Origin: Amoebophrya sp. A120
Taxonomy: Eukaryota; Sar; Dinophyceae; Syndiniales; Amoebophryaceae
Assembly: GCA_905178155.1 (NCBI GenBank)
Contig: CAJINV010000012.1
Coordinates: 3,281,144 to 3,345,143, forward strand
Direction: 5' to 3'
Length of the DNA: 64,000 nucleotides
The notes under the pieces are model-generated. The model did no database searches. It was given only the letters and a program-made list of their open reading frames with translations, and was not told where the DNA came from. A program made the translations under genes and the position numbers. How positions within the stretch are numbered: position 1 is the first letter of the stretch; the number at the start of each line of letters is the position of its first letter. Positions 23,801 through 34,037 of this stretch are shown here, piece by piece.

Positions 23801-26800
23801 AGCGGTGGACATTTTGGAGGAATTACCTCTGACTCCAGAAACAGAAGCCATGTGGCGGTCTTTGGCAAAAGTCGCTATGGACGATCTAGACGCGTTGCCG
23901 GTGGTGGAGCAGTGCTACGCGGTGCTCGGCGACGTCGCAAAAGCGCGGTACATCCACAACTTAAACCAAATCCGGCTGGACCAGGGGGAGAATTCCGTCA
24001 TGGTGCAGGCGAAGATGGCCATGCTGAACAAGCAGTACACGCGTGCGGAAGCGATTCTGCTCGACGCGAACCAGTTAGAAGAAGCGATGGGGATGTACCA
24101 GGAGCTGCACAAGTACGACGAGTCCATTCGATATGCATTGCAAAAAGGTCTGGGTCTGGATTTGTTTTTGTAATGCAAGACTCCGAGGACAACAAAATCT
24201 GTAGTGCATGAACGCGATAATTGGCCAATGTTTTTGTCGCGCTGGAAGCCAGTCTGTCATGCTGCTCACGAATGAATTTACAGTACAAGAAACCTCGCCG
24301 AACTTGTGATGCTGTTGCGCTGTACAAGGAGCTCCTTTGCGATTCGAGTATCAGCAACACAGGTTCAATATTCCAGACCGAGACGAATTTGCACTGCATA
24401 TCCGACTCGCGGAGAAGAAGGGCCACCCGAACGTGATGCAGCTGAAAAACCACTACTTGCAGTGGCTTCTCTCCACCTATGGGGTGTTCAAACGTTACAT
24501 TCTCAACTGTTACATGATTTGTCATGCAAAAGTACCTTAAGCCGGCAGATGATCGAGCTGCTTCGCATGACAAATTTCGGAAGGGCTAGACAGCATCTAA
24601 ATCTGCACCAAACTTGTAATGCAAAAGGCGCAGTCTTCCTCCTTTCCCTTTTGCCAGTCTTGCATTACAAATTCATTTTTGAACTGTTGAGAATGTAAAA
24701 TTCGAGAACTCCATACCACCCAACAGGAGGAACGCGCCGGGGAGCTGCAGGAAAGAGAGGGGAACTACGCCCGGGCGATCGAACTGTATTTGAAGGGCGG
24801 TATGGCTGCGAAGGCGGCGAGTTTGGTGCAGCGATTTTCCATATCAAATGCAAAAATGTCTGGGTCTGGAAGAATACAAACTTGTGATGCGCATTTCAGC
24901 ACACAGAAAAATCTCTGATGCATAGGTAGCAAAAGCTGCCCACTTTCTGTCACCAAAGTGGGGGATTTGTCATGCGGATTCGGCATTGCGGAAGCTTTTC
25001 GAAACCTGTGATGCTAGAGCTTCCATGCCAAACCTTCTGTGTCATGCAAAAACAGCATGACTCTTGTCTTCCAGACCCAGACATTTTTACATTTGATTTT
25101 CCAATTTCAACTACACCCAGGAGTTACTGCAGCGGATTGCGACGGCGTTGGAGCAGAGCGGGGTAAGTCAGAAGGCGGGGGCGCTTTACGAACGAATGGG
25201 GATGATGGATAGAGCGATGGGAGCTTACATTCAAGGTATTGGAGATAGTGGATTTTGTTTATAGGTGGAGTTTGTCATGCGGAGTCGCAGATTAGAGTTT
25301 GTGTTTGTGATGCAGAAATTGAATTTTGGATTGTTAAGGTAACGCTTTCCGACAAGCTGTGGAGTTGGCGAAGCAAGTACAGCCGTCGCTGGTTATGCGG
25401 ATGAGAATGTTGTTTGTCATTCGACGTAGATTCCAAAAATACTGCTATGTGCCGCTTCAAGTTCAACTTTGGTTTGCATGACACGTTTGACAAACCGTCT
25501 TTGCCAATCTAACTTTCCATGACAAACAACTTCTCATCCTTTCCATACCCCTGATCCAATTAGAAGAGCAGTGGGGCGACTACCTGGTCTCGCAAAAACA
25601 AACCGACGCGGCCATCCACCACTACATCGAGGCGGGCTGCAGTCTCAAGGCCATCGATTCCGCGATGAACGCGCGGCAGTGGCACAAGGCGGAGCAATTA
25701 CTAGAGTCAACTCACGGCGGGGACGCGAGTGTGTGTTTGCCTTTCTACGAGAAACTCGCCGGGTTCTACGAGAAATCCAGGCAGTTTCCGGAGGCGGAGC
25801 GGAGTTACCTGAAGTCTGGGAAACCGCAGAAGGCCGTGCAGATGTTATCAAGTGCAAAAATGTCTGGGTCTGGAAGAATGCATGTTTGTCATGCTTGTAT
25901 GGCATGACTCTTAAATCTGTCATGCGCGCTACCCAAGAGCTCCATTTTTCTGTAATGCAGAAACGCGCTTTGTCATGCAGAATAGGCAACACCTAGAAGC
26001 TCAGAAACTTGTCATGCTGAGCCAGCATGTGTGGCCTCATCATGAGACGCCACCCAGCATCACAAGTTTCCAGACCCAGACATTTTTACATTTGATAGAT
26101 GTACGTGGAGCACCAAATGTTTGATAAAGCTTATCGGGTTTCTTCCAATATTGTGAGAAAAAATCCCCCCTCCCCATATCGAAAACGGAATTTGTGTTGC
26201 TGTATTTGAGTACACAAATCGACTTGTATTGATACAGGGCCACGAGACGCAGTTGCTCCCTCGTTTGTAGGCAATTTGTCATGCTGTTTCCCGTTTCCAG
26301 TTGCTTCCTGTCATGCTGAAGACGCTAGGCTTTCCTACGCCAGCGAGGACTACAGAACGCATCTCTTCCCTTCTAGCATGAAAAAAGGACTTGTGGTCAC
26401 GAATCATGCTACACAAATCTCCGGTTTGGTATGGGGAGGGGGGATTTTTCCTTTTGATATCCAAAGAGCTGTCGCAGCGGGAGAGAACGGATCTGTATCT
26501 GCAACTCGCGGAGAAACAAGAGAAGCTAAACAAGCTTTCCGACGCGGAGCAACTGTATTTGGCGGTCAACGAATCGGACCTGGCGATCAACATGTACAAG
26601 AAGCGGGATATGAAATGCAAAAGCATCGTACTAGTAGAAATCGCATGACAAATTCCCACAGCATGAAAAATGAACTTTGTGATGCGGATTGAGGTTAAGA
26701 AGGAGATTTGTAATGCATGACTGGGATTACTACGAGTACGATGCTTTGGCACAGGATACGGGAAGAGTACGAGCAAATGCTCCGGTTGGTGTCGAAGTTC

Positions 26801-29800
26801 CGGAAGGAATTGTTGATTGACACCTACTATCAAATGCAAAAGTGTCTGGGTCTGGAAGAGTGCAAACTTGTCATGCGCATTTTCGATGCCACATGAGGTC
26901 TGCAATGCAGGACCTAGCATGACAGGTTCTGCGAAGACTCTATGATGTCTATCCTGCATGACAAGCTGCCGCTAAACTTGTTTAAACGTGGAAAGCTTTT
27001 GGTAATCACGCAACACAATTTTTTGTACTATCCAGACTTAGCATGACAAGTTCCATCCTTCCAGACCCAGACATTTTTGCATTTGATACCTACAAGCACA
27101 TCGCGAGCCAGTATGAGGCGAAGGGGAACTTGAAACGCGCGGAACACTATTTTGTCGAGGCAAAGTGCTGGACCAACGCCGTGTCCATGTACCGGCAGAT
27201 TGAAAATTGGGATGACGCGAAGCGGGTGGCCAAGCAGCACGGTGGCAAGCAGGCGTTTGAAAAGGTGGTATTAGCGCAGGCACACACCGTGTTCAAAGAA
27301 TCCGGGGCGGAAGCGGGGGCGCAGCTGCTGGCGAAGCACGGGCTGACGGAAATCGCAATCGACTACGCACTATGCATTGCAAAAGTATCGTACTATTACA
27401 AATCGCATGACAAGTTTTTCCTTTAGAAAAAAAAGGAATTTGTCATGCAGATTCAGGTAAGAATAAGAAAACACATGATCTGTAATGCTAGACTCGCATT
27501 TGTACGAGTGCGATGCTTTTACACTGCATACGCAGTGGAGCACAACAACTTCGAGCACGCGTTTGAGCTCGCCACGATGGCGGGGATGGAGGGCAAGGTG
27601 ATACGGATTTGCTTTGCATAGCTGCGTTTCAGTGTGTGACAGACTACATCAGTGTAGTGTGATGCAGAAAAGTATGCACGAGAAGTAGCTTTCATCTAAC
27701 ACCACAATACAGGTCCAAGAAATCCATCTGAAACGAGCGCTGGCTTTCGAGGATGAGGAATTGTTCGAGAAGGCTGAACAGGAGTTCCTCCTAGCGAAAA
27801 AACCGAAAGAAGCCATCGACATGTACGTGCATCAAAGAGATTATGGGAGTGTCAGGATCGAAATCGTCAAAGTCGACAAATTTGGGATGCATAAAATGTA
27901 GCGCACGCAAGGCCTGTATTGGGGAGCAGGCAAATGAGACCGATTGCAGGCCTGTTTAGGGCTAAGCAATGTGCTGCCCGAGTAGCGTGACAGGAGCACT
28001 CTTCTTTGCCCAAACAGCATGAGAAACTGGATGTGGGTGCTCCCGAAATTTCTCATGCGCCACTTGAAAACTGAGGCTCTAACTGGCATCGATTTTGTGC
28101 ATCACAAATTTTTCGACTTTGTCAATTTCGATTCTGACACTTGCATAGAGATTGGGTGAATGCTATGCGGATCGCGGAGAACTACGACATATGCATTGCA
28201 AAAGCATCGTTCTAGTAAGTATTGCATTACAAATTTGCTCAGCACGCCAAGTCGAATTTGTAATGCTGTTTTAGCTTCGGAAGGCGATTTGTCATGCAGA
28301 TATGCAATTGCAGGGTGCAGCTACGAGTGCGCTACTTTTGCAATGCATACGACAAGGACGCCAGATCGGAGGTCATGATTCACCAGGCCAGGGACATTGC
28401 GTCCGAGGGCAATACAAACGTGAACGAGCAGCAACTGCGACTCGCGGAGTCGCTTTTCGTCCAGGGAAAAGAGCCAGAGTTGGCCGTTCAGATGTATAGT
28501 CAGAGAAATTATGAAATGCAAATATGTCTGGGTCTGGAAGAGTGTGTTGCTGTTTGTGCATAACACAGAAGGTCTGGCATGCAGCTCCTAGCAACACAGG
28601 TCTTGAGCACGTTAGGCGATGCCTAATCCGCATGACAAGTGCCCTCTTTGGGTGACAAGAAGTGAGCAGGTTTTCTTGCGGTCCACGCACGACAGATTTT
28701 TTTCTGATCTCAAATGCGCATCAGAAGTTTACATGTTTCCAGACCCAGACAAATTTGCAATGCATAGAAACATGATGAACGACGCCATTCGGGTGTGCAA
28801 GAAACACCGACCGCAGATGTTAGGGGTATCAACTGTAAAAATGTCTGGGTCTGGAAGAGTTCATGTTTGTCATGCTGGTCTGGCATGACTCTTAAATCTT
28901 TCATGCCCGTTACCCAAGAGCTCCGTTTTTCTGTGATGCAGTAGCGCAGTTTGTCATGCAGAATAGGCAACACCTAGGAGCTCAGAAACTTGTCATGCTG
29001 GGCCAGCATTTGTAGCCTCATCATGAGACGCCACCCAGCATCACAAGTTCCCAGACCCAGACATTTTTACTTTTGAGAAGGGGATCTAGTAGATCAAACC
29101 GGGAGTTTCTCCAGTAGCACAGCGGTGGTGGGAATGGGTGCAAAGGGCGATCGAGGAAGTTCCGCGGGGAGTTCGAGGAGAGGGGACAGCGCATATCAAA
29201 TGTAAAAGTGTCTGGGTCTGGAAGGATGCGAACTTGTGATGTGTGTTGCGGATCATACAAAAATCTGTGTTGCATGACTTGCAAAAGGTCCCCATTTCTA
29301 GCCATGCCGAGGGGGCATTTCTCATGCAGAATAAGCATCACCAAGGGGCTGCAGAACCTGTGATGCTAGTCCCTGCATTCGAGACTTGGCGAAGCTTGGA
29401 AAAACTGCATGACAAATCTCAGAATCTTCCAGACCCAGACATTTTTACATTTGATAGCGCGCAATTAGAAGAGATTTTGGATCGGGCGAAGGTATGATGT
29501 TGTACATAGAGTTGGGTAGAACTTGTACTAGAAGGTTTGTATTGCGTAAGTGGGCATGAGCAACCGTGTCTGTCATGCCAAACCTACGTACACAACCACC
29601 GATACTTGTTCCACCACAGGTCTACGAGGAGACGGGCAACTATTCGCGAGCGATCGATGCGTACTTGATGGTGACCGAGAAACTACCAAATGCAAAAATG
29701 TCTGGGTCTGGAAGGATGCAGATTTTTGTCATGCTGTTTTTCCATGACGATGACCCGGAAGGTCTGGCAAGCAAGGTGTAGCATTACAGGTTTTGAGAAG

Positions 29801-32116
29801 CTGCGTCGATGCCTAATCCGCATGACAAATCGCCATTTTTTTCGATGACAAAAGTGGGCAACTCTTGCTGTCTATGCATGAGAGATTTTTTTGTGTTGTG
29901 AGATGCGCATCACAAGTTCCGTCTTTCCAGACCCAGACATATTTGCATTTGATAGAAACTGACCTCCGACAAAAGCCGACTGGAAGAAATCTGGGAGTCC
30001 GCGGTCCGCATCGCCATGAAGCACAGCCCTGTGGATCGATATCCAGTGGTTTGTGAGGACGTCGCGAAGCGGTTGAATGCCATGGGTCGGTTCGAAGCCG
30101 CGGGACAGCTGTTCGTCGAGGCCGATATGCCCAAGCCGGCGATAGAAGCCTACATGAGCGCGCAGCAGTGGACCAAGGCACAGCAAATCGCGCAGCAGTC
30201 CATGCCACAGATGCTGTCCGTCATTGAGAGCCGATACAAGAACGGTATTAATAGTTGATCTGAAAAAATGTGGGAAGGATAGTTTGTCATGCGAACTTCT
30301 GCATGGTGCAGTACAAAACTCATGCAAAAACCACACTTTATCCTAACAGACATCGTGAAAACGGGTGACGGCGACGAGCTGATCCGCAAGACGGGTGACG
30401 TGAACACCGCTTTGGATATGTACGCCCGACAGGGAGACTGGAACAAATGCTTTGCCCTAGCGGAAAAGCAGAAAAACCCGGAGCTCATGGCGCACTACGT
30501 GCTACAGCACGTCAAGCAGTTGCTGCAGCAGCAAACCTCCGAGCGGATCCAGGAGGCGTGCAAGATTCTGAACCGGTACGGAGCGCCACCGGTGAACAAT
30601 CAGACGACCGCGTTGTATATCAAATGTAAAAATGTCTGAGTCTGGAAGGATGGAACTTGTGATGCGTCCTGTGGGTCACACAAAAATCTGTCTTGCGCGA
30701 TCACCAAAAGTTGCCCAGTTTTGACCAACCTGAGCGGGAGTTTCTCATGCAGGATAGGCTTGACAGAGACTTCGCAGAATCTGTCATGCTAGCTCCTGCA
30801 TTCCAGACCTCAGGGGGCATGGAAAATATGCATGACAAGTTTGCACTCTTCCAGACCCAGACATTCTTGCATTTGATATTGTACACGGTGATTGCGCAAA
30901 AACTGCTCACTGTGGAGACAAACGCAAAGAAGGTGGAAATGGCACGGGAGCTGCTGTTCCAGGTATACTTACTTAGTTACAAGAAGATTTTGGCAGGGGT
31001 CGGTATTTCAATTCTACGTAGTATCATGTGATTTTTCAGAGAACCAAAAGTGGCTGTGACTGCTCCCGATTGTATTCTATTCCATTGCATGACAGATCTA
31101 CTTCCAGTTTTGATGTTCCAACAAATCATTCTCTATCAGGTTGTGATGGGCCGCGATCAAACTTCTACCCCAATGTCCGTTACCGATATCATTCAATCCG
31201 ACTCCGAACTGGTCCGCTTTCTCCTCGTCGCGCACTTTATGCAGCAGAAAAACAAGAATCAAACAATCGACGCGAAATTGAGGGTATGCATTGCAAATAT
31301 GTCTGGGTTTGGAAACATGTAAACATCTGATGCGCATTTGAGACCAGAAAAAAAATCCGTCATGCACGGACCGCAAAACTTTCTCACTTCTTGTCACCCA
31401 AAGAGGGAACTTGTCATGCGGATTAGGCATCGCCTAACCTGCTCAAAACCTGTGTTGCTAGGACTTGCATGCCACACCTTCTGTGCCATGCACAAACAGC
31501 ATCACACTCTTCCACCCCCAGACAGATTTGCAATTGATAGACGGCGTCCACCTCCGAAGCCTTGCTCCGGTACACCACCCACATCCCGGTGGATAGGACG
31601 TTCTACGAAGCGGGTATGGGGTGCAAGGACGCGGATCGGGTGTCGGCCAGTTTTCTGTACTTGAACCGGTATTTAGATATAGTCGACGCGATCCAGGACG
31701 ATATGGTGCAGATTGACAACGCAGATTTCGCGAATACCGACATCCCCAACCCCCAGGACGTGGAGATACCGGAACACCCGTTTTTGTCGGATGATAAAAA
31801 CGAGGAAATCCGGGAGTTAGTGCTCGGCTGGTCCGTGTCACCGAACATCGAACAGAAATTGCCAACCCGGAACTGCGACAACTGCTCCAAACCCATGTAC
31901 GCGGCCGGTCTGAAGTGCTTTAGCTGTGGCAACAACTCCGTCCCCTGCGTCGTCACGGGGCAACCGGTGCTCCGACAGCAACAGGTGCAGTGTACGAACT
32001 GCGGGTCGTATGCAAACAGGGAGGATTGGATGAACTACATCCGGAAATACGGATCCTGCCCTTGGTGTCTGAGTCGCCAGCAGGGCAACGCGCTAGGTGG
32101 GGGGTTTAAGAGATAG
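20884..32116 (+). CDS. IFT172: intraflagellar transport protein 172 (IFT-B)
   Basis: After removing 27 introns the reading is about 1,805 residues, close to the usual 1,750 or so of IFT172. It is recognisable along its whole length: N-terminal WD40 propellers ([49 protein letters not shown]), then TPR-like helices ([77 protein letters not shown]). IFT172 is the largest IFT-B protein and is needed for cilium assembly and turnaround at the tip. The C-terminus ends in cysteine pairs (CDNC, CFSCG, CTNCG, CPWC) that look like zinc ribbons. Eight introns are GT-AG (21194-21357, 21859-22077, 22403-22577, 25236-25338, 27598-27712, 29492-29619, 30245-30349, 30963-31139); 19 are introners. Introns make up about half of the gene. 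Start ATG 20884, stop TAG 32114-32116. Confidence 0.97.
22146..22316 (+). mobile_element. probable decayed introner, family L
   Basis: 171 bp intron starting TATGGAAGGGAAATC and ending ...GATTTTCCTCTCCACATTCCC. The arms are partly complementary, but the right terminus is eroded. No GT-AG fit: the join T-S-L to C-W-R-S-D-G-S is fixed by IFT172 similarity. Confidence 0.6.
22848..23138 (+). mobile_element. introner element, family D
   Basis: 291 bp, TATGCCAAGGAAAAACG...CGTTTATTTTCCTTTGGATA, diverged from the other two D copies. Flanks GACAG/GACAA. Removal gives Y-F-F-D-(S/N)-P-Q-V-C-M-I-F. Confidence 0.9.
24132..24400 (+). mobile_element. introner element, family A
   Basis: 269 bp, TATGCATTGC...GCACTGCATA; core decayed on the right. 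Flanks TTCGA/TCCGA. Removal gives [11 protein letters not shown]. Confidence 0.88.
24478..24715 (-). mobile_element. introner element, family C, reversed
   Basis: 238 bp. Perfect duplication CCACC. Interior runs opposite to the copy at 7383. Removal gives [13 protein letters not shown], a highly conserved IFT172 stretch. Confidence 0.94.
24842..25098 (+). mobile_element. introner element, family A, right end ATT
   Basis: 257 bp. Perfect duplication TTCCA. The last base is T where other copies have A (CATTTGATT). Removal gives [12 protein letters not shown]. Confidence 0.92.
25394..25547 (+). mobile_element. introner element, family J (singleton)
   Basis: 154 bp. Arms TATGCGGATGAGAATGTTG and CAACTTCTCATCCTTTCCATA. 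The flanking duplication is poor (around CTGGT/CTGAT, shifted). Removal gives [12 protein letters not shown]. Confidence 0.8.
25846..26097 (+). mobile_element. introner element, family A
   Basis: 252 bp. Perfect duplication GATGT. The interior is a close relative of the copy at 28827 (both carry GGCATGACTCTTAAATCT), so they form a subfamily. Removal gives A-V-Q-M-Y-V-E-H-Q. Confidence 0.93.
26149..26459 (+). mobile_element. introner element, family F
   Basis: 311 bp. Arms carry ATCCCCCCTCCCCATAT and its complement. Perfect duplication TCCAA. Removal gives [11 protein letters not shown]. Confidence 0.94.
26609..26758 (+). mobile_element. introner element, family B
   Basis: 150 bp, TATGAAATGCAAAAGCATCG...GCACAGGATA. 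Perfect duplication CGGGA. Removal gives Y-K-K-R-E-E-Y-E-Q-M. Confidence 0.94.
26828..27088 (-). mobile_element. introner element, family A, reversed
   Basis: 261 bp. Perfect duplication CCTAC. Interior in reverse orientation. Removal gives [10 protein letters not shown]. Confidence 0.94.
27371..27530 (+). mobile_element. introner element, family B
   Basis: 160 bp, TATGCATTGCAAAAGTATCG...ACACTGCATA. Flanks CGCAC/CGCAG. Removal gives A-I-D-Y-A-V-E-H-N-N. Confidence 0.92.
27842..28147 (+). mobile_element. introner element, family K (singleton)
   Basis: 306 bp with long arms of about 40 bp (GTGTCAGGATCGAAATCGTC inward, near-complement on the right). Perfect duplication GAGAT. Removal gives [10 protein letters not shown]. 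Confidence 0.93.
28190..28349 (+). mobile_element. introner element, family B
   Basis: 160 bp. Perfect duplication CGACA. Only 42 bp separate it from the K element upstream. Removal gives E-N-Y-D-K-D-A-R-S. Confidence 0.93.
28510..28766 (-). mobile_element. introner element, family A, reversed
   Basis: 257 bp, TATGAAATGC...GCAATGCATA. Flanks GAAAT/GAAAC. Removal gives S-Q-R-N-M-M-N-D-A. Confidence 0.91.
28827..29078 (+). mobile_element. introner element, family A, right end AGA
   Basis: 252 bp. Perfect duplication AGGGG. The right terminus is TTTTGAGA instead of TTTGATA. Removal gives Q-M-L-G-D-L-V-D-Q-T. Confidence 0.91.
29194..29456 (+). mobile_element. introner element, family A
   Basis: 263 bp. 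Flanks GCGCA/GCGCG. Removal gives [10 protein letters not shown]. Confidence 0.92.
29684..29954 (-). mobile_element. introner element, family A, reversed, left end TAC
   Basis: 271 bp. Perfect duplication GAAAC. The left terminus is TACCAAATG where others have TATCAAATG. Removal gives V-T-E-K-L-T-S-D-K. Confidence 0.92.
30618..30878 (+). mobile_element. introner element, family A
   Basis: 261 bp. Perfect duplication TTGTA. Core changed to GTCTGAGTCTGG on the left. Removal gives T-A-L-Y-T-V-I-A-Q. Confidence 0.93.
31285..31539 (+). mobile_element. introner element, family A
   Basis: 255 bp, TATGCATTGC...CAATTGATA. Flanks GAGGG/GACGG. Removal gives [12 protein letters not shown]. Confidence 0.9.
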
Positions 32117-32853
32117 GCACGAGCCGCCTGCCTTGAACAAGTTGCGGTTTTTTGAACGCCATACTACACTTAGAAACGGTATAGAACTCGTCAATTTCAT
32201 CAATCAACTTCATTTCTCGCTTTGTTAAGGATACATTTGTATGTAGGAAAAGGCTCTAGAAGGAAGCAGCAGTTTCTTCAGCCTGCTGGAGGTTTCCAAT
32301 TGATAATCGCTTTTTCAATTTACTTTTCGAGTATTGGTTTACGTAGGTAACTACAAAAGGAAGTTTTTTCTTAGCAATGGTAAACAGATAAAGTTTTTAT
32401 GTGTGAATAGTCAGGAGGGTATAGTTTCAGTTTAGCACTGTTTTCTTTTTCAAAATTGTCTTAGCACAGCTGTCGCATTGCACAGCTGCGATGGAAAGAA
32501 CGACCAGCTGCAATAGTAGATCGGCCGATTTCAATGTTGGCAAACGTTTCATGAGATGATATTCGATTTCCAATGTATAAAATGAATCCGGATCCGGAAG
32601 AACAGCATCTGAGTACATAGAAAGTGACCATCTAAGTAAAATCATCGATCCGAAACGAAAATAAGTGGTAGCCCTCGTTTCTTCTTGAAAGTGGCTTGAA
32701 TTCCCGGCATTTCAGTTTTTTGTTCGTTTTCTCGTCGTCGTTGCGCTCCTCTGTTTGGCTTTCTTATCGATCAGGTCGGCAGGCTCTACTTGTGTTGCTG
32801 CCATTGGTTCAAAAGAGACTCTGTGCCTCGACTAACAACGGAAGAAGATAAAA
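32117..32853. other. intergenic, no gene recognised
   Basis: AT-rich spacer; no ORF of note, no introner. Confidence 0.5.
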
Positions 32854-33609
32854 ATGAGTTCGAGCGGTAATACCGCTGCCCGTTCCGGGCCTGCTGGCAA
32901 CACGACAACTGCGTCGAAGAGACCCAGCACGAAAAGCACGTCCGCACAGCCCATGATGAGGCGAAGAAAAACCAGGGGGACGAGTGGGATTCTACGCACT
33001 AGATCGCGACCAGGTTTGTCGTCAAGAGACAAAACGTATTCGTCAACCCCTTCCCTCTCCACGACCGGCGCCCGCAAATGCTTCCCACTAGTGTACGTCG
33101 CGGATTTGATTGTCATCCTCACGGCGGGGAGAGAGCTCGCGCGACAGCGAGATGAGTCTGAGCCGGCGACCGACTACCCGATGCGGTTTCTCGCCTTTAC
33201 CCACTGCATCTCCTCGTTTGCCACCCACTGGTTCTTGAATTGGCCGGACAACCGGTCCGGGGCGAAGATTTCTTCTCTGCTACGACTCGTCTGCTTGGTC
33301 TTCGCGATCATTTTCATGACGTATTCTGCGCAGTCGAGCGCTTTGTTCTGCGGAATGCTGGCGGTGATTGTGAACGTCGTTGCGGTAGCGATGATTTGCA
33401 AACTGTATCTGCGGCCGGATGAGATGCACGAGGATTTTGATGGAAATGCGTACGGACTGGAGGATGGTGATTTCAATCGAAGAAGTAGAACCAGTCGCAG
33501 GAAGAGCGAGAAAATAAAAGGGCGAGACGAGCTAGGACAACCGGGATCGAAAATAACCGGGAAGACACGAAGAGGTGGGATAAGTAATGAAGAGTCGTCA
33601 TCGAGATAG
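32854..33609 (+). CDS. hypothetical multi-pass membrane protein
   Basis: 251 residues, uninterrupted, ATG 32854 (context AAAAATGAG) to TAG 33607-33609. The N-terminal 75 residues are Ser/Thr/Arg-rich and probably disordered. Four hydrophobic stretches follow (around FPLVYVADLIVILTAG, RFLAFTHCISSFATHWFL, LLRLVCLVFAIIFMTY and ALFCGMLAVIVNVVAVAMI). The C-terminal tail is basic and Ser/Arg-rich. No family recognised. It is one of the few genes here with no introner. Confidence 0.65.
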   Translation: MSSSGNTAARSGPAGNTTTASKRPSTKSTSAQPMMRRRKTRGTSGILRTRSRPGLSSRDKTYSSTPSLSTTGARKCFPLVYVADLIVILTAGRELARQRDESEPATDYPMRFLAFTHCISSFATHWFLNWPDNRSGAKISSLLRLVCLVFAIIFMTYSAQSSALFCGMLAVIVNVVAVAMICKLYLRPDEMHEDFDGNAYGLEDGDFNRRSRTSRRKSEKIKGRDELGQPGSKITGKTRRGGISNEESSSR

Positions 33610-34037
33610 ATACAGATGCAACTTCATGTCGGTGTCCTCTTTTTGCGAATAGAAAATTGTCTTTGTACGGAGGAACAGATTTTTGATGATAAATATGCAA
33701 GTAGAAGCATCATGTGGCTTTTTGCGATGACGAAGCTCAGGACATCCAGATGAAAAACACTTCTTGATGTGTTTACTGCAACATACACGGAAGCGAAAAA
33801 GTGAAATGGCTTTGAGCGAAGAACGAGAGATCTCGGCTAGAATTGTACTGAATTCAATAGATTGCGATTGGGATTGCGCGCCCGCCGGCAAGTTCTTACG
33901 TAGTACATAGAGGAGTTCTTGTTGCCACAGTAGGCGGGAGGTAGAACATCAAGTAGGGATAGATAAAGCAGGACGAGCCGAGGAGTCAAGACGCTTTGTG
34001 GGTAGCTAAGTACGTCGCTATTTTCACAGCACAAAAA
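33610..34037. other. intergenic, no gene recognised
   Basis: Spacer between the two membrane-protein genes; nothing recognised. Confidence 0.5.

Noticed and set aside
31562-32116. Independent zinc-finger gene
   Set aside because: It is the last exon of IFT172, joined by removal of the introner at 31285.
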